Assembly (NCBI RefSeq): GCF_000720185.1
Contig: NZ_JOIY01000068.1
Coordinates: 1 to 34,525 of the forward strand
Source: Streptomyces sp. NRRL S-340
GTDB lineage: Bacteria > Actinomycetota > Actinomycetes > Streptomycetales > Streptomycetaceae
DNA: 34,525 nt
Direction of reading: 5' to 3'
In this document: one piece after another, positions 23,817 through 30,939 of the stretch
How the letters are laid out: each line of letters begins with the position of its first letter
Position numbering within the stretch: the stretch's first letter is position 1
Translations under genes and position numbers: made by a program
Notes under the pieces: model-generated
What the model was told of the DNA's origin: nothing
What the model saw: only the letters and a program-made list of their open reading frames with translations
The model's database searches: none

Positions 23817-26086
23817 GACAGTGATCCCGCGGCGCGGCCGCGCCCGAAGGGATAGGCCATGGACAGGTCGTAGGCACCGCACATGCCGAACGCCAGGAAG
23901 TCCCCCTCCGCCAGGGAACCGGCGTCCACCTGCTCGGCGAGGATGTCGTTCTCCATGCAGGACCGCCCGAGGACCCGTCCCGTTCCGCGGGCCACCGGCC
24001 GCCACTCCCCTCCGGTGAAACGGGCGACGGGATGCGCCCGGTAGCGGGCCTCCGGTATGTCGCCGAGGGCGGCGTCCACGACGACCTCCCGCCCCGGGCC
24101 GCGGCCCCTGGCCAGCAGGACCCGGGTGACGACGGCGGCCGCCGGCTGTGTGAGGAGCTTGCCCGGCTCCAGCACGAGCACGGTGTCCGGGGCCCGCAGG
24201 CGGTCCGGGACGGTCTTGAGCACGTGGTCGACGGACAGGCGCACGGCGGGCAGGTCGTCGACGTGCCATCCGCCCCCCAGGTCGACGACGGCCGGTGGAT
24301 CGCCCAGCCGGTCGGCGAGCGGGCCGGCCGAGGCGAGAGCGGCGGCTGCCTCGTGCCGCCACCGGTGGGGGCCCAGCACGCTCTCCGCCTGGTGGAAATG
24401 CACGCCCCACCGGGCGTCGAGCCGTCCGCGCAGCTCGCCGACCAGCGCGGCCGTCCGGGCCAGATCGGCGCTGTTGTCGAAGGAGATCCCGAAGCGGCTG
24501 GGCACGCCGGGGGCCGACACGCGTACGCCGACGACATCCGCGGTGAGCCGCAGTCCGGCGTCCAGGGAGCGGACCAGGTGAGCGAGCTCCTCGACCGAGT
24601 CGGCGAAGAAGGCGCCGCAGCGCACCTCGGCCCGGGCGGGCCACCATTTCGCCGGTCCGTTCAGGAGGGTACGGCCGGGATCGAAGCCGTGGCCGACCGC
24701 GACGTCCAGCTCGTCCAGGGTGATCGCCTCGGCGGCCAGGCCGTGCTCGGCGGCGCGGGAGAGCAGCTCCGGATGCGGGCACGTCTTGATGCTGTGCGCG
24801 AGCACGGTGTGCGGGAGATCGGCGAAGCGCGCGCGCAGCGCCGCCACCCGCTCGTCGAAGAGCGGTGTCAGGATCTGCCGTGACGGGGTCGCCCGCTCCT
24901 CGGACGGCGCCTCCAGCACGGTCTCGTAGCGGGTCAGGGAGGGGACGTCCTCGCGGGGGCGTGGGTCCGGCGCGCGGTGTGCGGGGGTGACCGGTGCCGG
25001 CCTGCGCGCGACCGTGGGTTCGAGCAGGTTCCTGCGGCCGAGTCCGCGCATGCCCGACGGGTGCTTGGTCGCGGGGTCGATCCCGCCGCTGGGCCCCCAG
25101 GGGAAGGAGGAGATCCCCAGCTCGGAAGCTACCGCGATCTCCTCGACGACACGCGTGAAGCCGGGTGCGAGACGGCGGTCGCCGGGTCTGCCCCGCTCGG
25201 TGACCAGAGCGGCCGGCAGGTTCGCGCCGCAGGTGCTGGCGCCGTGGATCCAGGCGGGGAAGCGGGGGTTGACCTCCATGAGGACCATGTCGCCCTCCCA
25301 GGTGCGGATGGTCTCGATCTCCCCGCCGCCGTTCCACCCGACCTCGGCCGTGTAGGCGCGCAGCTTCTCCCACAGCCGCTCCGGCAGTTCGGCGATCTCC
25401 CCGGACCAGGTCTTCCCCTCCGGTGTGAGGATCGCCTTCGTCATGAGAACGGCGTCGAGGAGCACGCCGCTGCGCGCCACGAAGGCGATGCCGCATTCCT
25501 GGCCGGGCACGTGCGCCTCGAGGTGCCAGTCGCCGCCCCACTCGCGTTCGACGAAGCGCCCGGCCGCGAGTGCCTCCTCGACGCCCCGGACCCGGAACGC
25601 CTCATAGTGCTGCCCCTTGACCCAGGCGCCGTGCGGACTGTGGCGGATGAACCGCTCGACCGCGTCCCGGTCCGTGTCTGCGGAGGAATCCGGCAGGCTC
25701 AGCCCCAGAGCCTGCGCCACCGCCTTCGGTGGCTTCGTCACCGTGTCGAGCGCGCGTTTGTTCGGCGCGAGTACGCGCTCCTGCACGCCCAGGTACTGGG
25801 CGAGCAGGCGCACTTCGAGGTCGAGGGCAGGAATGAGGAACGTGTCGGGCGCCGCGACCAGTTCCGCGACCTGCTCCGTCCACGTCTCCAGATGGATCTC
25901 GTCCCACCCGGGCAGCAGCACGACCTCGTCGAGCGTCGGGTCGTGCAGTCCCGAACTGGCGGCGGAGTAGTCCAGACCGACCACCCGCACGTCCGCGTCG
26001 GCCAGCTTCAAGGACCGCGCGATTCCCAGCCCGGGCGACGGATTCGGTCCGCTGTGCATCCCACTGACGACCACCGTGATCCGCAT
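23813..26086 (-). CDS. ATP-grasp / PLP fold-III decarboxylase fusion protein
   Basis: This 757-residue protein joins two enzymes. Residues ~1-330 form an ATP-grasp ligase: a pre-ATP-grasp Rossmann start (VVVSGMHSGPNPSPGLGIARSL), an ATP-binding lysine region around WVKGQHYEAF, and the metal-binding EVNPR (E271, N273, R275). Residues ~400-750 form a diaminopimelate/ornithine-type decarboxylase: LAHSIKT with the Schiff-base K434, DLGGGWHVD (602-610), LEPGKLL (639-645), GRSCMEND with C710, and GAYDLSM with Y739. Both active sites look intact. ATP-grasp enzymes activate carboxylates as acyl phosphates for amide or thioester formation. The pairing recalls BtrJ/BtrK of butirosin synthesis, which load glutamate on a carrier protein and decarboxylate it, but no carrier gene is seen here. 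The start ATG at 26086 begins the Rossmann strand. The substrate is unknown. Confidence 0.88.
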   Translation of the reverse strand: MRITVVVSGMHSGPNPSPGLGIARSLKLADADVRVVGLDYSAASSGLHDPTLDEVVLLPGWDEIHLETWTEQVAELVAAPDTFLIPALDLEVRLLAQYLGVQERVLAPNKRALDTVTKPPKAVAQALGLSLPDSSADTDRDAVERFIRHSPHGAWVKGQHYEAFRVRGVEEALAAGRFVEREWGGDWHLEAHVPGQECGIAFVARSGVLLDAVLMTKAILTPEGKTWSGEIAELPERLWEKLRAYTAEVGWNGGGEIETIRTWEGDMVLMEVNPRFPAWIHGASTCGANLPAALVTERGRPGDRRLAPGFTRVVEEIAVASELGISSFPWGPSGGIDPATKHPSGMRGLGRRNLLEPTVARRPAPVTPAHRAPDPRPREDVPSLTRYETVLEAPSEERATPSRQILTPLFDERVAALRARFADLPHTVLAHSIKTCPHPELLSRAAEHGLAAEAITLDELDVAVGHGFDPGRTLLNGPAKWWPARAEVRCGAFFADSVEELAHLVRSLDAGLRLTADVVGVRVSAPGVPSRFGISFDNSADLARTAALVGELRGRLDARWGVHFHQAESVLGPHRWRHEAAAALASAGPLADRLGDPPAVVDLGGGWHVDDLPAVRLSVDHVLKTVPDRLRAPDTVLVLEPGKLLTQPAAAVVTRVLLARGRGPGREVVVDAALGDIPEARYRAHPVARFTGGEWRPVARGTGRVLGRSCMENDILAEQVDAGSLAEGDFLAFGMCGAYDLSMAYPFGRGRAAGSLS

Positions 26087-26328
26087 GAACCGTCGCCCCC
26101 CAAGCCATGGCCCATCCGCCACGGCCGCATGGCTCCCGTGGCATCCCTCGGCCAGTTTCCTCCTTCTCGTGACGCTTGTCCCAGGTTCCCGCACAACGTT
26201 CCGACGGCCTGCGCCCGAAGCCGACGGACACCGCCCGGGCGCTCCTCACCCTCGGACGGCTCGGCCCCGGATGCGGACGACGACCCGGCAAGCGCGGACG
26301 CCGTCACCGGGCCCGTCCCCGGCCGACG

Positions 26329-27522
26329 TCACCTCTCGCCCGCGAGGTCCAGGTCGCCCTTGCTCGTCTCCGCGACGCCCCGAGCGATCCGGGGACGGCG
26401 CCACGGGTGCGCGATCGGCTGGGACACCGCCCGCCACCACGCCTCGCCCGGCAGCTCCCCCGCCGGCTCGAACGGCTCACCCGGCCGCGGGAACGCCACC
26501 GCCTGGCCGGCCTCCCCGGCCGCGTCCTTCGTCCACTCCCCCGGCTCCGCCCACGGGTGCGGCGCCAGGTTGAAGGTGCCCCAGTGGATCGGCAGCAGCA
26601 CACCGCCCGGGGCGCCCCCCTGGAGGTCCAGGTGCGCCCGTACCGCTTCGGCGGGGGTCATGTGGATGTCGGGCCAGAACTCCGCGTAGGCGCCGAGCTG
26701 GATCATCGTGACGTCGAAGGGGCCGTGGTCGGCGCCGATGTCCTCGAACCCGTCGAAGTAGCCGGTGTCACCGCTGTGGTAGACGCGGTGCTCGTCGCCC
26801 GCGACGGCCCAGGAGGCCCACAGGGTGTGCTGGGTGTTGCGCAGGCCCCGGCCGCAGAAGTGCCGGGCGGGGGTCGCGGTCAGGGTGAGTCCGCCGACCT
26901 CGGTCGCCTCGTGCCAGTCCAGTTCGCGCAGGCGGCCGGCCGGGACGCCCCAGTGTTCGAGGTGGGCGCCGACGCCGAGCGGCACGGCGAAGAGGGTGTC
27001 CGTGGCCGCCAGCGCCTTGATCGTGGGCATGTCCAGGTGGTCGTAGTGGTCGTGGGAGATGACCACCACGTCGACCCGGCCGAGCGCGGCCAGCGGCAGG
27101 GGCACCGGGTGCAGCCGGCGCGGGCCCGCGAAGGGGAACGGGGAGCAGCGCTCGCCCCACACGGGGTCGAAGAGCACCCGGTGCCCGTCGATCTCCACGA
27201 GGACGCTGGAGTGCCCCAGCCACGTCACCCGCAGTCCGGTGGCCGCGGGGCGGGCCAGGTCCGCGTAGGTGGTGGCGTGCACCGGGATGTCACCCAGCGG
27301 GGAGCGGCGTACGCGCTGCTCCTTGTCGAAGTAGAGCTTGGCGAAGTCCCACGGCGAGCCCGACGGCCGCGTCCGTGCCTCGCCTCCGGGATTTTGGAAG
27401 ACGCCGTCCTTGAAGTGGGGGGACCGGCGGATCCGCGCCATGCGCGCACCGCCGGGATCCACACCGAAGGCCTCGGGCCGCAGGGCACTCAGCCCGGAAC
27501 TCGAGGGACGGAAGCCGGCCAC
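26329..27522 (-). CDS. Metallo-beta-lactamase fold hydrolase (NAPE-PLD/UlaG-like)
   Basis: This 397-residue protein belongs to the MBL fold, nearest the NAPE-PLD/UlaG-like branch. It shows VTWLGHSSVLVEIDGHRVLFDPVW, the zinc motif HDHYDH (H157, H159, D161, H162), TPARHFCGRGLRN, YHSGDTGYFDGF, and LLPIHWGTFNLA with a late His ligand. Members hydrolyse phosphodiester or lactone bonds; NAPE-PLD members act on N-acyl phospholipids. The N-terminal ~95 residues (SPHFKDGVFQNPG...) are the usual family leader that precedes the fold. The GTG at 27522 has GGAGGT immediately upstream. A divergent TetR gene starts 137 bp away and probably controls it. It is upstream of the fusion operon on the same strand, 242 bp apart. 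Confidence 0.9.
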   Translation of the reverse strand: MAGFRPSSSGLSALRPEAFGVDPGGARMARIRRSPHFKDGVFQNPGGEARTRPSGSPWDFAKLYFDKEQRVRRSPLGDIPVHATTYADLARPAATGLRVTWLGHSSVLVEIDGHRVLFDPVWGERCSPFPFAGPRRLHPVPLPLAALGRVDVVVISHDHYDHLDMPTIKALAATDTLFAVPLGVGAHLEHWGVPAGRLRELDWHEATEVGGLTLTATPARHFCGRGLRNTQHTLWASWAVAGDEHRVYHSGDTGYFDGFEDIGADHGPFDVTMIQLGAYAEFWPDIHMTPAEAVRAHLDLQGGAPGGVLLPIHWGTFNLAPHPWAEPGEWTKDAAGEAGQAVAFPRPGEPFEPAGELPGEAWWRAVSQPIAHPWRRPRIARGVAETSKGDLDLAGER

Positions 27523-27551
27523 GTTACCTCCAGGTGGGGTCGGTCAGGTTT

Positions 27552-27562
27552 TCCATTATGGA
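27552..27562 (-). promoter_or_regulatory. Promoter/palindrome upstream of the MBL gene
   Basis: TCCATTATGGA is an 11-bp palindrome. On the minus strand it contains CATAAT (27560-27555), a good -10 sequence. A start near 27548 would give a leader of about 26 nt with GGAGGT placed before the GTG. No convincing -35 is seen. It may also serve as an operator for the divergent TetR. Confidence 0.4.
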
Positions 27563-27624
27563 GGGCCGCCGGGCGGCGCACCGGCCGCCCGGGGGCCGGG
27601 ACGGGCAGCCCGCCGGGCACACAC

Positions 27625-27653
27625 CTTGCCCGCACGGCAAGACCCATTAGGGT
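27625..27653 (+). promoter_or_regulatory. Promoter and putative operator of the TetR gene
   Basis: TTGCCC (27626-27631) and TAGGGT (27648-27653) are 16 bp apart. The -10 ends 6 nt before the GTG at 27660, so the transcript should be leaderless. The inverted repeat CTTGCC/GGCAAG (27625-27641, 5-nt centre) covers the -35 element and spacer, a likely autoregulatory site. Confidence 0.6.
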
Positions 27654-27659
27654 GACCGC

Positions 27660-28280
27660 GTGGCGAGAATGCGGTTGAGCGTGGCGGAGCGGCGCGAGGA
27701 GTTGCTGCGGGCCGCCATCGGCCAGATCGAGGCACGGGGTGTGGCGGCCGTGCGGATCGCCGACGTGGCCGCGGTGCTCGGCGTGAGCAACGCGCTGGTG
27801 CTCTATCACTTCTCCACCAAGGAGAACCTCGTGGCCGCCGCGTTCGCCCGCGCGGCCGAGGACGACCTCGCGCACCTGCGCGCGCTGCTCGGCCGGCGCA
27901 CCACGGCGCTGCGCCGGCTGCGCGCCGCGCTGCGCTGGTACGCGCCCACCGGCAATGCCAAGGGCTGGCGGCTGTGGATCGAGGGGTGGGCCGCGGCGCT
28001 GCGGGAGCCGGCCCTGCGAAAGGTGGCCCGTGACCTCGACCGGCAGTGGAAGGCGGCCCTCACCGAGGTCGTGGCCCAGGGGGTGGCCGCCGGCGAGTTC
28101 CGCTGCCCGGACCCCGGGGGCACGGCCCTGCGCCTGACGGCCCTGCTGGACGGCCTCGCCGTCCAGCTGACCTGCTACGGCGGTACGGTCTCCCGCAACC
28201 GCGCCCTGGAGTGGGTCGACGAGGCCCTGGCCCGCGAACTGAACGTGGAGCGGCGGGCGTTGACCACCGCGGCACGCTGA
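27660..28280 (+). CDS. TetR family transcriptional regulator
   Basis: This 206-residue protein has the TetR N-terminal HTH: RREELLRAAIGQIEARGVAAVRIADVAAVLGVSNALVLYHFSTKENLVAAAFARA (about 10-64). The remaining helices form the ligand domain, with the region KGWRLWIEGWAAALREPALRKVARDLDRQWKAAL typical of the TetR_C_6 (BetI-like) group. The start is the GTG at 27660, directly after the promoter and without a ribosome site, so leaderless. It is divergent from the MBL hydrolase gene and probably represses it and itself. The effector is unknown. It is convergent with the SGNH hydrolase gene; no clear terminator is visible in the 114-bp gap. Confidence 0.93.
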   Translation: MARMRLSVAERREELLRAAIGQIEARGVAAVRIADVAAVLGVSNALVLYHFSTKENLVAAAFARAAEDDLAHLRALLGRRTTALRRLRAALRWYAPTGNAKGWRLWIEGWAAALREPALRKVARDLDRQWKAALTEVVAQGVAAGEFRCPDPGGTALRLTALLDGLAVQLTCYGGTVSRNRALEWVDEALARELNVERRALTTAAR

Positions 28281-28394
28281 CCGCCCACCGCACGCCCCGG
28301 CCCCTCCCGCCCCTGCGGACGCACAGCCCCTGACGCGGCCCGGCAGGCGCGCGCCCCCTGGAACGGCACTCCCGGGAAGCGGCCGGCGAGTCCG

Positions 28395-29213
28395 TCAGGC
28401 CACCGACGCGATCCGCGTCCTGATGTCGTCCGGGGACAGGGTGCCCTTGGCCGTCACGTCGTCCCCCGAGGACTGACCGCGCAGCCGGCGGCCGATCCAC
28501 GGGACCAGGTACTCGCGGGCCCAGTGGACGTCGTCGCGGCGGATGTCCAGGGTGCCGCGCGGCGGCAGCGGCGGCCACGGCTGCTCCGGGTCGGCCGGGA
28601 CGTCGACGCCGAGGACCTGGCCGGCCCGCAGCGCCACGCGGGTGTGCCCCTCGGGAGACAGGTGCAGCCGGTCGTGGTCCCAGGCCCGGCGGTCCTGCAC
28701 GGTCTTCAGGGACCACAGGTCGAGCACCGGGCAGCCGTACCGGTCGGCGATGGCCCGCACATGCCCGTTGTACGTCGCGATCTTGCCGCGCAGATGCTTG
28801 AGCACGGGCACGCCGCGGGTGTCGAAGCCGGTGGTGACCATCACGGTCCCGGCCGCGGAGGCGAGCCGGGCGACCGCCTTCTCGAACCGCTCGGCCACGT
28901 CGTCCGGATCGGTGCCGGGACGGATGATGTCGTTGCCGCCCGCGCAGAAGGAGACCAGGTCGGGGGCCAGCTCCACGGCCCGCGGCACCTGGTCCGCCAC
29001 GATCTGGTCGAGCAGCTTCCCGCGCACGGCGAGGTTCGTGTACCGGAAGTCGCCCTCGGGTCGCCGGTCGGCGAGCAGGACGGCGAACCGGTCGGCCCAG
29101 CCGACGAACGCCCCGTCGGGGCCGGGGTCGCCGACGCCTTCGGTGAAGCTGTCCCCCACCGCCACGTACGACCCGATCACTGATCTGCTGTCACTCTTCG
29201 AATCGTCTGCCAC
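28395..29213 (-). CDS. SGNH/GDSL-type hydrolase
   Basis: This 272-residue protein shows the blocks of SGNH esterases: AVGDSFTEG (block I, nucleophile S22), NLAVRGKLLDQ (block II Gly), FCAGGNDII (block III Asn), and DRLHLSPEGH (block V Asp/His). It has no signal peptide and is probably a cytoplasmic esterase or lipase. The C-terminal ~70 residues (RRDDVHWAREYLVPWIGRRLRG) lie outside the catalytic core. The GTG at 29213 lacks a nearby ribosome site. A strong one (GGAAGGTG) instead serves a 10-codon ORF starting at ATG 29223 that overlaps this start, which may couple translation. The divergent phosphatase gene begins 51 bp away. Confidence 0.92.
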   Translation of the reverse strand: MADDSKSDSRSVIGSYVAVGDSFTEGVGDPGPDGAFVGWADRFAVLLADRRPEGDFRYTNLAVRGKLLDQIVADQVPRAVELAPDLVSFCAGGNDIIRPGTDPDDVAERFEKAVARLASAAGTVMVTTGFDTRGVPVLKHLRGKIATYNGHVRAIADRYGCPVLDLWSLKTVQDRRAWDHDRLHLSPEGHTRVALRAGQVLGVDVPADPEQPWPPLPPRGTLDIRRDDVHWAREYLVPWIGRRLRGQSSGDDVTAKGTLSPDDIRTRIASVA

Positions 29214-29264
29214 GTCGGCCCATGATTCACCTTCCGATGTGACCTACGCGACCGTAGGCAGGGG

Positions 29265-30014
29265 TTGACGGTCGGTGAGAAAGGCCACTTCAACATCATC
29301 TCCCGCACGGGAATACGGGCGGCGCGGGAAGCGCGCGGCGGGCCGAGGGAGGAGAACGGGGTTCTCGGCGGCGGGCACCGACGGCCCGCCCCGCACACCG
29401 TCTTCGACTTCCGCCACGCGGCCGACAAGAAGCTGGAGGGGCCGGACGTCGAGCTGCCCGGCGTGCGCAACGTGAGCATGCCGCTGAGCGACCCGGCCGA
29501 CGGCGCCGAGTTCTGGAAGATGGTCCGCGACGGCGACCTCGACCAGTTGCGGGCGATCCTGGACGACGGCAAGGGCGCGGCCCGGATGATCGCCTCCTAC
29601 CGCACCATCGTCACGCAGCGCACCGCCGAGCACTCCCAGGTACTGCACGCGCTCGCCGAGGACAGCCTCCCGGCCCTGATGCACTGCGCCGCGGGCAAGG
29701 ACCGGGCCGGACTGTCGATCGCCGTGACGCTGCTCGCCCTGGGCGTGGAGCGGGAGGCGATCACCGCGGACTACCTGGAGTCCAACGCCCGGCACCGCCG
29801 CTACAAGGTGCGCCGCAGCGGCTCGTCCGCCTCGGCCTACTCCCCCGAGGTCATGGAACTGCTCAGCCCGCTGTTCGAGGCGCGCGTCGAGTACCTGACG
29901 GCGGCCCTGGAGACCATCGAGGAGACCTGGGGCGGGGTCGACGCCTACCTGGAGCGGGGGCTGCGGCTCGACCCCGGGACCAGGCAGCGGCTGCGGGAGC
30001 GACTGCTGGACTGA
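29265..30014 (+). CDS. Tyrosine/serine phosphatase-like protein, N-terminus atypical
   Basis: This protein matches the bacterial protein-tyrosine phosphatase (Y_phosphatase3) family from about residue 44. TVFDFRHAADKKLEGPDVELPGVRN corresponds to the usual TVIDLR..E segment. The active-site loop is HCAAGKDRAG (C141, R147), with the general Asp region upstream. The family normally begins with an NFRD(V/L)GG segment and a GxxYRSG segment; neither is visible in any frame here. The 43 residues before TVFDFR look uncharacteristic and the frame opens with a TTG at 29265 (249 residues). Either the gene is 5'-truncated or rearranged, or the start is wrong. The catalytic residues are intact, so activity is possible. 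Confidence 0.75.
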   Translation: MTVGEKGHFNIISRTGIRAAREARGGPREENGVLGGGHRRPAPHTVFDFRHAADKKLEGPDVELPGVRNVSMPLSDPADGAEFWKMVRDGDLDQLRAILDDGKGAARMIASYRTIVTQRTAEHSQVLHALAEDSLPALMHCAAGKDRAGLSIAVTLLALGVEREAITADYLESNARHRRYKVRRSGSSASAYSPEVMELLSPLFEARVEYLTAALETIEETWGGVDAYLERGLRLDPGTRQRLRERLLD

Positions 30015-30030
30015 GGGCCCAGGACGGGAC

Positions 30031-30052
30031 GGGCGTCCGGCCCGCGACGCCC
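30031..30052 (+). terminator. Hairpin after the phosphatase gene
   Basis: GGGCGTC (30031-30037) and GACGCCC (30046-30052) form a 7-bp GC stem with an 8-nt loop, 17 bp after the stop codon. There is no U-tract. Confidence 0.5.
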
Positions 30053-30111
30053 GGCGCGCACGCTCGCGGTGTCGCCCGAGCTCCGCGTCCGGTGGCGTGC
30101 GGCGGGCCGCG

Positions 30112-30231
30112 TCACTTGGCGCCGACCTCGAACAGCAGCCAGACGAAGGCGGCGAAGAGGTGTCCGACGGCGATGTAGATGATCAGCCGGACCCAGAGGG
30201 CACGCGGGAACTTCTCCTCCATGTCGGTCAT
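30112..30231 (-). CDS. Small hydrophobic membrane protein
   Basis: This 39-residue protein (MTDMEEKFPRALWVRL..., ending FEVGAK) has one membrane segment from about residue 12 to 35. Its ATG at 30231 overlaps the stop of the XRE-cupin gene as ATGA, so translation is coupled. No family function is known to me; a similar small hydrophobic gene follows the XRE regulator in other Streptomyces, from memory. The tight coupling suggests it belongs to the regulator's operon, perhaps as a membrane partner. Confidence 0.8.
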   Translation of the reverse strand: MTDMEEKFPRALWVRLIIYIAVGHLFAAFVWLLFEVGAK

Positions 30232-30851
30232 GGCATCTCTCCGGTGTGGGGGCCCAGGCACAGCGCGGCCGTGGGACTCTGCAGCAGGGTGTGGACGAAG
30301 AGCAGCTCGAGCCCGTCGGGGTCCTCGGCGGCGATGCGGTGCGGCGTCAGCGAGTCGAAGTGCGCGCTGTCCCCGGGGGCGAGCAGGTGCGTGGTGTCGC
30401 CCAGGCGCAGCCGCAGCCGCCCCTTGAGGACGTACAGCCACTCCTCGCCGGGGTGGACCCGTACGATGTCGCCCTGGGAGCCGTGCGGCACGCGCACCCG
30501 CAGGGTCTGCATGCCACGCCCGGAGGAACCGGCCTGGTAGTAGGTCCAGCCGCCGGCCCTGGTGGGTTCCATGTCCGCGCCGCGGACGATCGCGTCCCGT
30601 TCGGCGACGGTCTCGCCGAGCAGTTCCGAGACGGTCGTACCGTAGATACGGGCGAGTGCCAGCAGCATCGGGAGTGAGGGCTGGCGCTGTCCCGTCTCCA
30701 GGCGGGAGAGGTGTGCGGGCGACAGCCCGGCGGCGCCGGCCGCGGCCTCCAGGGTGAGGGAGGCTCGGCGGCGGAGCGCGCGCAGCTGGGGCGCCACGGC
30801 GGGCAGGTTCTCGGCCTGTCCCGCCGGTGGCCCGGACTCGGGAGTGCTCAT
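30228..30851 (-). CDS. XRE-type HTH / cupin regulator
   Basis: This 207-residue protein has an N-terminal XRE helix-turn-helix (about 22-77: APQLRALRRRASLTLEAAAGAAGLSPAHLSRLETGQRQPSL) and a C-terminal cupin_2 domain (about 115-195: VRVHPGEEWLYVLKGRLRLRLGD, LAPGDSAHFDSLTPHRI). The family senses small ligands and often controls nearby metabolism. The ATG at 30851 has GGAGG only one base away, too close for a ribosome site, but CTGAAT 6 nt upstream and TTGCCC with a 17-bp spacer point to a leaderless mRNA. Two palindromes at 30872-30906 overlap that promoter. It follows the HpnO-like aminotransferase gene and translationally couples to the small membrane protein. Confidence 0.93.
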   Translation of the reverse strand: MSTPESGPPAGQAENLPAVAPQLRALRRRASLTLEAAAGAAGLSPAHLSRLETGQRQPSLPMLLALARIYGTTVSELLGETVAERDAIVRGADMEPTRAGGWTYYQAGSSGRGMQTLRVRVPHGSQGDIVRVHPGEEWLYVLKGRLRLRLGDTTHLLAPGDSAHFDSLTPHRIAAEDPDGLELLFVHTLLQSPTAALCLGPHTGEMP

Positions 30852-30857
30852 GCCTCC

Positions 30858-30906
30858 ATTCAGCCGCAGGCTTGCCCCTGGGGCAAATTTCTTGCCTCAG
30901 AGGCAA
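30858..30906 (-). promoter_or_regulatory. XRE-cupin promoter with twin palindromic operators
   Basis: Palindromes TTGCCCCTGGGGCAA (30872-30886) and TTGCCTCAGAGGCAA (30892-30906) are 20 bp apart centre to centre, two helical turns, and share TTGCC.C..GGCAA. On the minus strand the promoter is TTGCCC (30886-30881), 17 bp, CTGAAT (30863-30858), then 6 nt to the ATG at 30851. The proximal palindrome covers the -35 element. This looks like cooperative autoregulation. Confidence 0.7.
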
Positions 30907-30939
30907 ACCACAGCAGGGCGCCGCCGTTCTCCGGAGCGT

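Noticed and set aside
23208..25541. 777-codon minus-strand frame including the transglutaminase-like gene
   Set aside because: Only the part from 23816 is coding; upstream of it the frame is out of register with the well-supported ATP-grasp/decarboxylase gene.
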